Assembly: GCA_015501605.1 (NCBI GenBank)
Contig: JADNRZ010000005.1
Coordinates: 2,418,001-2,482,000, forward strand
Reading direction: 5' to 3'
DNA: 64,000 bases
Source: Panaeolus papilionaceus
Taxonomy: Eukaryota > Basidiomycota > Agaricomycetes > Agaricales
Of this stretch, positions 39,291 to 51,324 are shown one piece after another. The translations under genes were made by a program, and so were the position numbers. Positions within the stretch are counted from its first letter, which is position 1, and each line of letters opens with the position of its first letter. The notes beneath the pieces were generated by a model. It saw nothing but the letters and a program-made list of their open reading frames with translations. It had not been told where the DNA came from and made no database searches.

Positions 39291-40811
39291 ATGACATTAT
39301 CGACCCGTATACGATTTCTCATTAAAAGAGTTTTGCTCAGAGAATCGGCAACCACTTCGCGCCCCGCCAACAGCTTCGATAATACTCCGCATCCAATGGC
39401 TCCCTCTCTCTTCAAACTCCCACCAGAGCTCATCGTCGTGGTCTTTGAGCTATTAATCTCCGATAGAGAAAGTCCCATGTCACCGACCACCTTGTCTGCG
39501 ATATCCAGACCCTTCCGGTCTCTCGTTGTCGAGTCTCCATCCCTTTGGTCTTACATCCTCCTCGATCCACCTGGACTCTTGCACCTTCGTCATCTCGACT
39601 TATATCTCCGTCGATCGCAATCGCATCCCCTCGATATTTTAATTGACATTCGCGACCCTGTATGGAATTGGTCAGAGGAGTCCCATTGCTTCCAATTCCA
39701 GCACCTGTACAACGCCCTGGATATTATAATATCTCACTGTGCCAGATGGAAGCGTCTCGAAATGTTCTCGGACACATGGAAACCCATTCACGACTTCTTG
39801 CTTCGTACTCAGCCGATACAAACGCCCTCGCTCGAGGTCCTGTCGTTGACCCGCGCAAACGTCTATTTCGCTCGCTACCGGCAAGCATTCATGCCCTCAC
39901 AATTGGTTGCACCACTCGCCCTCTTCGGTGGTCATGTCGCACCCAGACTTCGAAGCATAGCCTTAACTGGCGTGCACATGGAATGGGCTCAGCCCCCCTT
40001 TCACAATCTTACCTCCCTCGAGCTCAAGTACCACTCACTTCAAGTCACACCCACCCTCGAGCAATTCAGAGCCATCTGTAACGCTTGTCCAGATCTTCGA
40101 AGTCTGACTATCATGGGCTGGGGCCCACAACTACCACCCACGTCCTCAAACGCTGGGAGTGGCATATTCGTTCTACCTCGCTTAACGTCATTCAACTTCG
40201 GCTACGTCAACGTCGAATATGCCATTCGTCTGTTGATCTTATTCAACCTCCCATCTCTCAAGGAACTCGTCATCGAAAATCTCCAAAAGCTCGTCTACAA
40301 TGGGGCGACCACCCCAGATGACACGGCTTTATTCCAATGGTTCACCGCTTCCCCCACGCAATCCCAAGCCTCACCATTTCTGCCATACAACCCCCAGGCC
40401 CTCCCAGTTCCAGGCATAACCCATCTCAACATCCACAATATCGGCGCTCAACACACCGTCCTTGCGTCTTTCATAAGGCGCTTCACCTCGCTCACCCATC
40501 TCACATGTCACTCGATTGGGCAGGAGGCCATCATGGCAATCCTAAAGGGAGCTCACCCTGCGCTCGCTGGCATGCATGGAGGCCACAACGGGACCATTCA
40601 AGAGGTTCGGTGCAGAAACGTCGACCCAACTTCCCTTCTTGCATTCGTGCATGCGTCGGCTCAGGCGGGTCTGCCTATCCCTCATGGAACGGTCGTCCTT
40701 GAAATTCAGGATCGCGATGGGAGCACCACTGATTCTAGATCATCGTCATCTTCGACCTCGATGGTGGGAGGCCTTATGCAGGTTGGGATTAAGGTTGTCT
40801 ACTATAATTGA
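39291..40811 (+). CDS. F-box/LRR-like protein, single exon, 506 aa
   Basis: This is a probable SCF adaptor of unknown substrate. The uninterrupted frame has an F-box-type N-terminus: LFKLPPELIVVVFELLISDR (residues about 40-59), then a short polar linker and SRPFRSLVVESPSLWSYILL, which is the family's usual second half. Leucine-rich segments follow (LEVLSLTRANVYF, PRLRSIALTGVHMEW, LTSLELKYHSLQV, PDLRSLTIMGWG, LPSLKELVIENLQKL, ITHLNIHNIG, LTHLTCHSIG). A Ser-rich C-terminus ends with VGIKVVYYN. The start at 39291 gives a basic leader; an in-frame Met at residue 36 (MAPSLFKL) is an alternative that begins just before the F-box. It is intronless, unlike F-box genes A-C, and belongs to a different F-box subfamily. 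Confidence 0.8.
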   Translation: MTLSTRIRFLIKRVLLRESATTSRPANSFDNTPHPMAPSLFKLPPELIVVVFELLISDRESPMSPTTLSAISRPFRSLVVESPSLWSYILLDPPGLLHLRHLDLYLRRSQSHPLDILIDIRDPVWNWSEESHCFQFQHLYNALDIIISHCARWKRLEMFSDTWKPIHDFLLRTQPIQTPSLEVLSLTRANVYFARYRQAFMPSQLVAPLALFGGHVAPRLRSIALTGVHMEWAQPPFHNLTSLELKYHSLQVTPTLEQFRAICNACPDLRSLTIMGWGPQLPPTSSNAGSGIFVLPRLTSFNFGYVNVEYAIRLLILFNLPSLKELVIENLQKLVYNGATTPDDTALFQWFTASPTQSQASPFLPYNPQALPVPGITHLNIHNIGAQHTVLASFIRRFTSLTHLTCHSIGQEAIMAILKGAHPALAGMHGGHNGTIQEVRCRNVDPTSLLAFVHASAQAGLPIPHGTVVLEIQDRDGSTTDSRSSSSSTSMVGGLMQVGIKVVYYN

Positions 40812-42690
40812 ACAAATTTTAGGTCATGAATGCCGTTTTATTTCTAAACCCTAATACTTTAATCCCGCTAGAGGGATGCCTTCTTTCTGGCTTGGGCGAG
40901 TAGCCTTTTGATTATTTGATCTTTCTTCTTTGATTTTTCTCCCCTACAATTTTTTTTCATTCGATGATGGTATTTATCTCTACCTTTTCTCTTTCATCCT
41001 TCTATTGTAGTGAACACTCTGCGCCATAATGACATTATTTATTGCCATGCTGGAAACCCCATTCAAGTCAGAAGACCACGCTGCGGAGAATAGTTTGCAA
41101 GATTCATACACGTGATACCTATGATCTAACGGGCGCTGAGCGCTGAAAGTTGTGTGGGTCTACGACCTTCGAAACCCGGTGGACACACAGTCTGCGATGC
41201 AAAGCTAAAAAAGTGACAGCTCCGAACGAATCACCGTTCAAAAGACCAACAACGAACTGGCTCGCAAGCGGTACGCACAGAGTTTCAAAGGTCTCATGAC
41301 ACACCGTAGTCCCCAACCCCTAAGCCCATTGACGGGGAGGCACAACTCAACTTCACCGATGTCGAGATAACTATCATAAAATATATTAACTTCAGCCACT
41401 CATGAATTCATACCCCCTTCATTGGCTACAGTGCCGATAAGCTCTGTATACAATTATGCAATGATAAAAGTCGACTCTATTGAGTTGGTAAATGTGAAGA
41501 GTAGGGTGTCATTAACTTGTTCGTACCCATACCAATAAATTAATTCTCGAGCTACAGACCCGCCTATTTCAATTCAAATTCTAATAAGCTTCCGTCATGT
41601 CGAGGACGGCGAAACATGAGTAGTATCCTCCGCCCCTCCTCGAACAAAATTGGGATGTTAATTAGTAAACTTGTACGTGATATTACAATACGATCCATTG
41701 CCACCCACAGTAGCGTACTGAATATCTAGCAACGGATGTCAGACGTGGACAGGGGTTCGGTCGAACGGGCTATCTCCGAACCTTTTCATCGCATGAAACA
41801 CCCATACGCATCCACATTATAAAATTGGACGTAAAGGCTGCACACTAATCCAAGGGTCTGAGACAGCACAGATCCAATGTACAAGCTCAGACATCCTTGG
41901 GTCAAGGTTACCAAAGGAGTCAGGACACATGTAAGTGTAAGTAAGCAGATACGTATTTTCGCGCCTTGGTCTCTCCTATCGGTTGTGGCACTGTGGGTGG
42001 CACGTCAATTAAATGCCCCAAATCAATCAAGGTTCAATTTTGGCCCTGTACTTAATTGCCAGTGGTTGACATCTCGCGGATAACAATCGTAATACCGTTT
42101 GTTGAGACTGGCGAGGAATGGAATACAAAGATGAGGTCAATAGGGGTATAGATTGTGGTTTGTAAGAATAGTGGAAGGGAAATGTTGCTGTCGGGTCTGA
42201 AGTTAGGGAGTCGACAGAGACTGACTGGTCGTTGTCATGTTTGAATGCCCTTGACGATGTCATGGTCTCAACACCACGTCGACCTCCAAGTCCCAATGCA
42301 CAGAGAAGTTCGGCTAGACATTTAAACAACCGCACCCAAATTCAAGTCTAGGTGGCCAAATAAAAACCAAAACCACATTAATGTATAAATATTAACAAAC
42401 CAAGCCATTTAGCCAAGCCAAAGCCCGAAATACAAGACAAAAAATAACTACAAAGGCGAAGATTGACACCAAGTATAACCCTGACCTGTAAAACTCGTAA
42501 AACTAGAACAGACAACAATTTGAATAGATCGTAGCATAGCGTGTTCTTGTCCTCGTCTTCATCGTCGTTGGATTCATCAGGGCTCATACAGAGCTACGGA
42601 TGACCATAATCATACCCAGAAGGTCATGAACAGAAAATGTCAATGATGACGAGAGGGTATATCAACGAATTAACCCAGGAATCACCATCA
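40812..42690. other. Intergenic, nothing recognised
   Basis: Poly-T/pyrimidine runs at 40,910-40,960 lie in the 3' flank of the F-box gene. No gene, repeat or RNA is seen in the rest; the minus-strand frames at 42027-42335 and 42378-42587 carry no recognisable motif. Confidence 0.5.
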
Positions 42691-44636
42691 TCAGCTCCTT
42701 CCCGTCCCAGATAAACCCAAATGATTTGTCGACCTATAACTCAACGCACTCAACTCCCCACTCCTCCTCTCTCTCCCACTCGCACTGCCCTCCCTACTCC
42801 CCCTCTCCACACTGCCCGTATGTCTGCTCTCTGCACTCCTCTCCCTCTCCCTCTCCTTTCTCCTCCCCTCCAACAATCCCACCAGCCTCTCAATCAACCT
42901 CCCCTGATCCTCCACCACTGCGCCGAGTGCATCAATCTGCCTGCTCAGCTCTGTCTGGTTCTGCGCCAGTTTCATGTTGGTCAGATCTGGGCGGGCGCTG
43001 CGGGGGGCTGCGCCATTCCCGTTCGGTGGGTATCCGTAGGTGTGGGGTGGGTAGGAGTAGGAGTGCGGTGGGTAGGAGGAGGGGAGGGGCACGGGGGAGA
43101 GGGGGGTGCGGCCGTTGAGGTTGAGGGGGTTGTCTTCTTTTTCCTAGCATCATAAGGTTAGGGTTAGTACGCGTTTTCTCTGAACATAATATGACACGAG
43201 GGATGTGAAAAGAATGTACTTTATCTCTGTTCATCCTCTCCCAGACGTGGCTGAACTCCCTCCCTAGGACAAAGCTGGGGAGCGTGATGAGGAGGAGCCC
43301 GAATACCAGTAGGGGCAGCGTGATGAGTCGGCCAAGGAATGAGCGCGGTGTGATTTCGCCGTATCCGACTGTTGTGATGGCTAGTGATGTGATAGGTGTT
43401 GTGTTAGATGGTTCACGACAGATATGATTGGATTAAAAATAAGTAAAAAGGGTACTCACTGACGAGGACAAACCAGGCAGCTGCTGGAATGGACTGGAGT
43501 TCACGAAATGTTATCAGATGTCAATGAATAAATAACGAGATGGGCCATCAAGCTCACCGAGAAATTCGTAGGATCGCCATCCACATTCACAAATCCACCC
43601 AACACCTCATCCCATGTCCCTCGTTCCGCAAAGTATCTATTTCCATCACCATCATCACATCAGCATTTTTAGCGAGAGATTTTAGCGGATGGTGGACATA
43701 CAACAGCGTGCTGAAAACGGTGAGAATCATCAACACGAAGAAACCAATAGCAAATAACGCGTGTTGGGAGCGTCGGACGGATAGGAACATGACTTCAATT
43801 GTCCTAGTAGTTGTGTGAGCATCATAGGGTGGTCTGGAGTAATATTGCTTACAGGAGAATGGTGTGGTTGTACCGGAAAGGACGGAAGACGCGTAGGAGG
43901 CGGAACATGCGCAGGATGGAGAATCTGAAGTACACGGACTGAAAATCACGGGGATTAATTTTTGGAGACATGGAGAAGGAGCGTATGGGTGCTTACCGTG
44001 TCCTGCTGCAATAAAAGCTCGATATAATAGGGCAAAACCGAGAGGAGGTCGATAACACCATAAAACGCTGTAATTCAACGCGAGTTACGTAAGCATTTTT
44101 GTTAGGCAGCATCCTGACATCGGGTGAAAATGTTTGCTTGCTGGCATCGTTGCAGACGCCAGAGCATAGCGCCATGAAATGAAGGGAGAGGACTCACAGA
44201 ATACCCAGTTCAAGAATGTGCCCCAGTTGTTGCTCCAAGCTAGACATCTAGCGATGTATTCCACGGTGAAGAGCGCGACGAGGAAAGACTCGACGCCAAA
44301 CCATGCACTTGTGGGTATTGAATGGAATGCTGGGACGGTTTCGAGTACGGTGACAAAAGCAGAGGCAATGATGAGGAATGTCGTAAACATATGGACGGTG
44401 AACGCCGGTCTGGACGACGTGGGCTGCTCCATCAGCTGGTAGAGGTTGCGTTTCCAGAGTGGGTATATAGTAAGGACCACATCGTCGTTATCGTAGGCGC
44501 TGGAGTTGGGAAAGACCTCTTGAGAGCCGTTGTGTGGTGAGGGTGTGTGTGGTTCTTCCTCGGTGAAGAATCTGACATTGTTATTTAGAGGAGGAGGACG
44601 AACTCTGGAGAGCTCTATGGGGGCGGAGGTAGACAT
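42691..44636 (-). CDS. Voltage-gated potassium channel (Kv-like, 6TM), about 450 aa
   Basis: A predicted plasma-membrane K+ channel subunit that would assemble as a tetramer. From the ATG at 44636 the minus-strand exons give a cytosolic N-terminus, S1 (VHMFTTFLIIASAFVTVLET), S2/S3 (FLVALFTVEYIARCLAW and AFYGVIDLLSVLPYYIELLL), and an S4 with Arg at nearly every third residue (ILRMFRLLRVFRPFRYN). S5 is SQHALFAIGFFVLMILTVFS, then the pore helix (IPAAAWFVLVTITTVGYGE) and S6 (LGRLITLPLLVFGLLLITLP). The selectivity filter is TVGYGE instead of TVGYGD. The C-terminus has a Pro/Tyr-rich stretch and a predicted coiled coil (ELSRQIDALGAVVEDQGRLI), then a basic/Ser-rich tail. It shares a divergent upstream region of about 700 bp with the MPDU1 homologue. 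Confidence 0.88.
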
Positions 44637-45341
44637 ATGGATGCCGCGCCCATCTCTGTGTCTGCTTTGTTGTCAGCAACTACGCCGGCTCGTCGGTCCG
44701 TTGGTGATTTTTCTCACCTGAGAGATAGGGGCGTTTGCTCGGGTGTAGAGAGATAACATTAGACCAAGAAGCTGCCCTGTTCTCGATATAACTGATAAGA
44801 AGAAGAAATGTCTATTGAAAGTCGTTAGTCTATTATGAGGTCTAAACTGCCCGCATCTTTCTATTATAGAGCAAGTTGTCTCCGTAGTGCAAACACGGGA
44901 TTCAGTTCATGGATAGTGCGAAGCTTTAAACCCGCAAAGGCCACATTGTTAACGCGAATAATATACACCGGCTTGATAGATACGCGTTATTTAAAACTAT
45001 TTAACTATACACAGAGCCCTTGGGACGCGATCTTTACTGCTCACCACCGCACCGACTCGTCTAATTTCGCGGAACCGGATACACCCTTCATCCCTACTGA
45101 CAATCTCGCAAGACCCTTTCGCTCCTTTGGATTTTAGATCATCATATTGGCCTCCATCAGCTATAATTCTACTAACACTTACAGCACAAGAAGCTTGCAA
45201 AGTGGGGAAGGTAAATAGATAGTGCGGGGCCAGGGACCGGAGCGCGGCAACGGAACAGCACGTGATGACCTCCGAAAATGATGCGTGGCCACGACACGAG
45301 GCGGCGAAGCACAAACAGTCTTCATCCAACACCACATCATC
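44637..45341. other. Divergent promoter region, K+ channel / MPDU1 homologue
   Basis: Intergenic region between head-to-head genes. Nothing beyond ordinary promoter-like sequence is recognised; the frames at 44835-45137 and 44997-45335 have no domain. Confidence 0.5.
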
Positions 45342-46457
45342 ATGACTTCCATTACACGAAACCTCCCTTGGTTTATCAAGGATTTAGGCATTTCTATCGT
45401 CGGAAAGGTATTTTAAAAACCTTATTATCGAGTTGATTTATCAGAATTCATGATAATTTACACCAGGAATGCTACACGTCATTAGTCGAAAACCTCGACA
45501 TCGGGGACGTGAAATGCTTGAAATACGCCGTATCCAAAGGACTTGGGATCGGAATTGTAGTAGGCGGGTCAATCATGAAAGTACCACAGATCCTTCTCAG
45601 TGAGTATCACACTATTCGTACATATCACAAAATTCTAACCCCGAGTTTCTTTCTATCCAGTTGTTAACGCGCATTCAGCGCGAGGTCTCTCATTTCCAGC
45701 CTACGTCCTAGAGACGTTATCCTACGCCATAACTCTGGCCTACTCCTACAGGAACGACTTCCCCTTCTCCACATACGGAGAAAACCTCTTCCTCACGCTC
45801 CAAAACATCCTCATCACATTCCTCATCATCGTCTACGCACCCGGACGTTCCCTAACACGCTCCAGCAACAAAACCCAAAAGCTCGCAGTCACAGCTGCAG
45901 CCACTGTCGCCAGCACCGTGGCGCTGTACACTATCTCCCCATCCCAAATGGCATTCCTGCAAATGACCACTCTCCCTCTGTCGTTATTCTCCAAGTTGCC
46001 GCAGATTAGGCAAAACGCCCGCGCGCAATCTACAGGCCAGCTCTCTGCATTTGCTGTAATCAGCCAAATTTTGGGATGCCTCGCCAGGCTGTTCACTACC
46101 GCCCAGGAAGTAGGCGACGCTATTGTTGCAGCAGGGTTTGCACTTGCACTGCTTCTGAACCTGGTGTTGGGTGCCCAGCTGTGGATGTATTGGGGTGAAG
46201 CCGAGGTTAAAACCAAGGCTTCTGCTGAACCCCATTCCTATGAGCTGAAGGAGAAACGCGCCGAGTCGCCTGCATACGAGACACCATCCTGGCAATCCCA
46301 GGCCCATTCGTCGCCTGGGCCCCAATTGTACCAGCCCACTGCCTCGCGTGCGACTGGGACCCCCCTCAGCACACCGACGACGCACAGAATCTCGACTCCG
46401 CCACCTCGCACGCCCTCCTCGGCTGGTGGAAGGAAGTGGGCACGGAAGGTGGATTGA
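45342..46457 (+). CDS. MPDU1: Mannose-P-dolichol utilization defect 1 homologue (PQ-loop), 331 aa
   Basis: MPDU1/Lec35 is an ER membrane protein needed for use of dolichol-phosphate-mannose and -glucose as sugar donors in N-glycan, GPI and mannosylation pathways. Three exons are exact: 45342-45407, 45467-45599 and 45661-46457. The family signatures are CLKYAVSKGLGIGIVVGGSI continuing to MKVPQILLIVNAHSARGLSF (first PQ-loop, residues about 35-75) and LPLSLFSKLPQIRQNARAQS with TGQLSAFAVISQILGCLARL (second PQ-loop). TAQEVGDAIVAAGFALALLL and LGAQLWMYW complete the membrane part. The C-terminal 75 residues are a Ser/Pro-rich tail longer than in the animal protein. No signal peptide is needed for this multi-pass protein. 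Confidence 0.9.
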
Positions 46458-47396
46458 TTTCTTTTTTGATATGGAGTTTGGGAATTTGGACTTACATATT
46501 TAAATCTTTGTTTGTTGTTTTTTTGATTGAATATGACCGTGACCATGACTATTATTGGATGCCTCCTGCAAGCCGGTGTACTATGGTGATGAGATGGTAT
46601 AGAGAGGGTGACTGACGACGGCTTCTGCTCCATCCACCCATTGGAATTTTCGCGTCCCTTTTGTGCGGCGTAAACGGGGTGTGCACTGCTGTTGTTGCGG
46701 TCTTGCTCCTTGTGCTGCTTCCACGGCTCTGCCAACATCACGTCGTGATTTCGCTGCCCGTCGCTGACTCTTTCAGCTTTAAAAACGCATACTGGTTGGT
46801 ATCATGAAGCCATTTCAAGGTTACACCTAGAAGGCTCCCTGTGTTGCTGTTATATTCTCACTTGAGATCATCCTACCCTACGCCTCATCGTTGGCTCAAA
46901 CAAACTTCAAGGCGCGAATATCAACCTGTTCGTTATTCCTACCTCCCATACCCACCTATCACTGTCAACATTGAGACCCTGCACTCAACGTGCTTGTTAC
47001 ACCACCTGGAGTTGTACATTAGAATGACTTTGTATAATGCTATTTATTAAGGTTGATTACATAGAGTACTCACTTTATTTTTGTATTTTATTTCTGAAGT
47101 ATATCTTAGTCGTTTACTTGGGTTTAGAGTTCAACTTGGTTATCCATTCCATGGAGAAATTCAATAATTGCGTTATTTCTTCGTCTCATCTCTTCCGTCT
47201 TCCCATCGCGTTTTCACTCCTCAACCTGCATCTATACTTATAGTTAAATTATCCATGTTCGCAGAAACGGCGAGAACTCCAACTATATGCTCTCCAATAC
47301 CCGATTAATCCGGTATTTTCCCTGCTGCTGGTGTTCCGATCCCAGTCCCTATTGTACTATAATTACTCTCGATCTTGAGGGTTTCTCGGAGACGGA

Positions 47397-47560
47397 GAAG
47401 TACCAGGGGGTGAAGAAATCTGGTGTCCTATGGGGAAAGGTGGGCCCTTCTGAGTTCTGCCAATTAAGCTCGCTGTTTTCTTGGCTGGATTAAGACTTAG
47501 ATTGCTTCGCTCGAGGGCACGATCATTCCAGTTTTTGTTCTGGATCTCGTTCATGATGTG
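47397..47560. repeat. Diverged dispersed repeat, copy 1
   Basis: The blocks GAAGTACCAGGGGGTGAAG, TGGGGAAAGGTGGGCCC, AGCTCGCTGTTTTCTTGGC and TTTTTGTTCTGGATCTCG recur in the same order in copy 2 at 48,199-48,500. This is the pattern expected of remnants of one transposable element or an old segmental duplication. Confidence 0.6.
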
Positions 47561-48198
47561 TTTCCGGTTTTATATGGTATCCTCTTGTCTTCTTATTTAT
47601 TATAATTACCCTAAGCCATACTTTTACCTCATCTGCCCGACCTGCAGCTACTGGCTGGCACAGGCGGCAGCCCCGAACTTAAGCTTGGGATCCCTGGGCC
47701 CCTTCTTGCACATTTTGAACTGAAGAACTTCTCTATCGGGTTACGCGGTATATCTAAACGTAGGATTTGGTCTCGTCAGATCTTTCAGCTTCCTTTAGAA
47801 TCAAGATTCAAAGTTGAGGAGGACAAAAGGGATTGTTGTAGTTGCGATAGCTCAACCTAGTACTAAGTAATCCAACACTGCAAAGCATCCCCCTCTCAAG
47901 ACTCTGACCATATTTCCACCCAGCCTGGCACGAGGAGTGACTGCCCAATCATTGATATCATCTAGGTAGTAGTACCACGTTCGTGACAATATTTGTGCTT
48001 CATAGTTGCGCGGTTCAGAAAGAATTAATTCAACATAGGTAGTACTTAAGTAGTCGTAGTAGGCGGAAGATACTTACAATTCCGCCAGCCAAAAACCTTA
48101 ACAGTATTGATATTTTTGAATGGCTTGGAAAGAGTACGCAAGGCCTCGAGTTCACTCACGGCTCCATTGGACGTGGTTCGTGTCTACAAGAGGTGAAG

Positions 48199-48502
48199 AA
48201 GTATCAGGGGGGTGAAAAAACCTGGTGTTCAATGCAGAGCAGGCAGTCCTGTGACAAGGCCCAGCCCATGGGGAAAGGTTGGCCCATCTGATTCCGCAGA
48301 TTGAGCTCGCTGTTTTCCTTGCTGCATTGAGAAGCAGATTCGAACAGCCCTCTCAAAGTATGTACTATTTACGACCATCTCCCTGACATACTCATGGTGG
48401 ATGATGGCTAAAAAGAACGGGTGGCCATTACGAGCCTTCAGTTTCCAACTTTTATTCTGGATCTAGATCTCGCTGCCCGGTGTATCTACAGTCCTACGTG
48501 GT
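48199..48502. repeat. Diverged dispersed repeat, copy 2
   Basis: It carries all four blocks of copy 1, with about 35 extra bases between the first and second block and a longer insertion before the TTCTGGATCT block. Its right part (48,440-48,502) also matches 49,027-49,090 (CAGTTTCCA, TTCTGGATCT/TTTTGGATCT, then tatctacagtcct/tatctccagtcct). Confidence 0.6.
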
Positions 48503-49026
48503 CTTGTATTTTTTATATATTTCCAACCGCTTCCCCATCGTGTTTCCTGCGCAGTTTCAAAGACTGAAGTACTGTGAACTGATAAACGGGGACAAAGAAT
48601 CCAGCCAGCCGAAGAACGGTATGCACGATAGCACAAATGATTTTTCTGGGTTAATCACCTTAATAACGGCCAGCACGTCGATCACAGCGATGCTATTCTA
48701 TAAAATGCGAAATATTGCGAATTGTTCAACGGTCGACGGCAGAGACCATGCTCACAAACAGACTCGTGTTTGGTGATGCGAGTGGAAAAGTCATGGATAA
48801 TTTTAATCATCGGGCTTCAAGGTGTGCTCAGCAGTTTTAATAGTTATAGATCCTCGATTTGGAGACTCGGAAGTGTCTCTGGAAAACGAGAAATTGACTT
48901 TATTAATAGACTGCTAGATGCATAGCAGAGTGTTAGAACCATAGGTCAGTGTACTTTCAAACCCCACCCCCCTCAAATTTAAATTAGATCGAAGCATGTC
49001 CTGACTGCTCCATGGGCCACCGAGCG

Positions 49027-49090
49027 TCCAGTTTCCAGTTTTTGTTTTGGATCTGGTTCCGCGGAGTATTATCTCCAGTCCTCCTAGAAT
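49027..49090. repeat. Diverged dispersed repeat, partial copy 3
   Basis: Only the right-hand portion of the repeat is present (CAGTTTCCAGTTTTTGTTTT, GGATCTGG, tatctccagtcctcct). No element ends or target duplications could be identified. Confidence 0.5.
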
Positions 49091-50409
49091 ATGGATGAGG
49101 TGAGAGCACGATTTATTAGGCACGACTTCGAACAAGGCAACGACCTCGATGTTGAACGATGTGTTGATAATATGAAGAGGACCACTCGAGACAGTCCGAC
49201 GGCCGTAGATGTTAAGATTTACATAAACGCAAGTTTGACTTCGAGTTACGGCAATTGAAGAGAAAAAGCTGGAGACGGCTTGGTGGAGATGGGATGTCGA
49301 AATCATTCGCGCGCTTGAACATTGTCTCGTCAACCGTGTTGTTGGAACTAACTGAATCTGTATTGTATTAAAATTTGAGATCTCAGCCTGGCTACAAACC
49401 CCTGTATCATCTTGTAACAGTGGCGTCAGCACGTTCGCCATCAGAATGCGACATCGCTCTGGCTTCAATGCTCATAGGTCCATTATCAATAACTTACTCG
49501 ACTATCTATCCCTTTACTTATCTCTATCAGTCTACATCAGAAACTTGAGAGCAGAAAATCCCAATTTTGATGCCAAGGGTCGTACTCCCGAGACCCTGGG
49601 TATATTGTTTTGGGCTCTGCACATCTGTGAATTTTTCGACATTTACGCTTCATAGATGAACAGATACCCTAAAAACCACTTTCCCCCTGCCCTTGAAGCC
49701 CATAATGCACGGGAAATCTGCACAGATGTAATCAACTACGAACAGACCTCGAGCTATACTTGCTCAAAGTTATCTATCAGTTTCGTGCATCATCCAAATG
49801 GACCCACCAAACCGCCGTGCGCTCCCCACGCCGTTCACATGATGAGAGTCCATGAACACATCTATCCGCCAGTGCCCGTTCCGTGCTCTCAAACATAACG
49901 ATCCAAGCACACAAAGCGTGTCATTCCTACCACACCCTGTCAATTAGGATGTATCGCCATGAGAATGCAACCAAGCGCAAGCACCAATGATTTGGCCCCT
50001 ATGTGGGACCCTTGACATTGATGATTATGTATACCCGCTTAGACCTATCGATATTTCAAGGTTTGGTACTACCAATCACCCCACACCTTCGGCAGGCTCG
50101 TGAATACCTCGAACAAGGCCAAAAAAGTCCGCGAGATTCGGATACAGGGAAGACGACTTTTCGTGCATTTGAGACCTTCCTATCTTACAGTTATATAACA
50201 AATTTCTACGGCCTATCAGTACTTACTTGCTTAGTTACTATGTACCTAGATCTCAACCCAGTGCTCGTAGCTAATCATCAGCGCTGGACCCCCAATCCCT
50301 GATATCCAACCCTCCGTGCCCGTCGCGGAGCAATACATCGACCGAGCTTCAGCCTCCATTCTGAGATACTTACTTGAAGGTTCCATACATACGTGTATAA
50401 CATAAGGAA

Positions 50410-51324
50410 TCAATAGATATAAGGGACCAGTCTATACGGGACCCTCGTCGCCCATTCTTCCCACTCTCCCCCAAACTCCTGCCTTAATAATGCGTCCTCC
50501 CTTGGGATCCTCAGCACCAGGCTCAATACGACAGCTAGTGCAGTGCCCACCCATAGGACACTCACCACCATGCCGACGTAGCTGTCCAAGAACCCTGACT
50601 CGCGCACCCAGCTCCCTCGTGAGGCGCTATGCAGGATGTGGCCGATGATGGTGAGTATAAGCCCGGAGTATGATGGGTGTCGGACGTGCGAGTAGGGTCC
50701 ATAGGTGACGAGGACGTGTTCTTTGAAGATGGACAACTCAAAGGTGAAGAATTTGCCGAGGGTGCGATAGCACGCTAGACGGAGGTAGGTGCCGAGACCA
50801 GTGATGAGGGTACCGACGAGGAAGAGAGGGGTGATACGGATGAGGTTGGTATGGGATGGCGGCGGCGGAGACATGAAGGTAGAGAGGAAAGAGAAGGAAG
50901 AATTTGAGGAGAAGAGTAATCCGTCGATAAAGGAGTGGTTAGTGGCGTTTGAAGCGAAGGTAGAATCGGTCGTGTCTGGGTGCTTGTGGATTAGGATTTG
51001 AAGGACGACGCGGGAGATGGGACCATTGGGGTTGAGGCTACCAAGGATGACGGCGGTTTCGAATATACTTGCGAGCCAGTACGTTGTCTAATGATATGCA
51101 CAAGGGATAATGGATATCCCGAAGGTGTCGGTCAATACATGATCAAGATAGGGACACATCTTACGCACCCTCAGAAATTTCGACGGATAGGCCAACGATT
51201 TCAAGAATTTCTCTCTCCAATCAGGGATAATATGTTCCTTGCGTGGTAGAGAGGGGTTAGGAGGGGTAGCGGACAAGCGCATCCAGAGCGCGTCGAGTAC
51301 GATAAGCGGTATCTTGTAAATCAT
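50410..51324 (-). CDS. Isoprenylcysteine carboxyl methyltransferase-like (ICMT/Ste14 family), 277 aa
   Basis: ICMT family enzymes methylate the prenylated C-terminal cysteine of CAAX proteins in the ER membrane using S-adenosylmethionine. Two exons: 51324-51169 (52 codons) and 51087-50410, joined by an 81-nt intron. The first exon has the hydrophobic start MIYKIPLIVLDALWM and the motif SATPPNPSL that precedes the family's first loop. The C-terminal half carries the conserved block VTYGPYSHVRHPSYSG (residues about 190), a long hydrophobic helix, then REDALLRQEFGGEWEEWATR and VPYRLVPYIY, which together form the cofactor and carboxylate-binding region. It is longer at the N-terminus than Ste14 and is probably one of the multiple ICMT-like paralogues of Agaricomycetes, so the substrate may not be Ras or mating factor. 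Confidence 0.85.

Larger units (their letters stand above)
46458..50409. other. Gene-poor 4-kb region with dispersed-repeat remnants
   Basis: No gene is supported in almost 4 kb. Two or three diverged copies of a repeat lie at 47,397-47,560, 48,199-48,500 and 49,027-49,090 (listed separately). The remaining short frames have no codon-bias or motif support. Confidence 0.55.

Noticed and set aside
42726..43155. Long plus-strand open frames rich in Ser/Pro/His opposite the K+ channel C-terminus.
   Set aside because: They are shadows of the repetitive coding strand of the channel tail and have no recognisable domain or splice structure.
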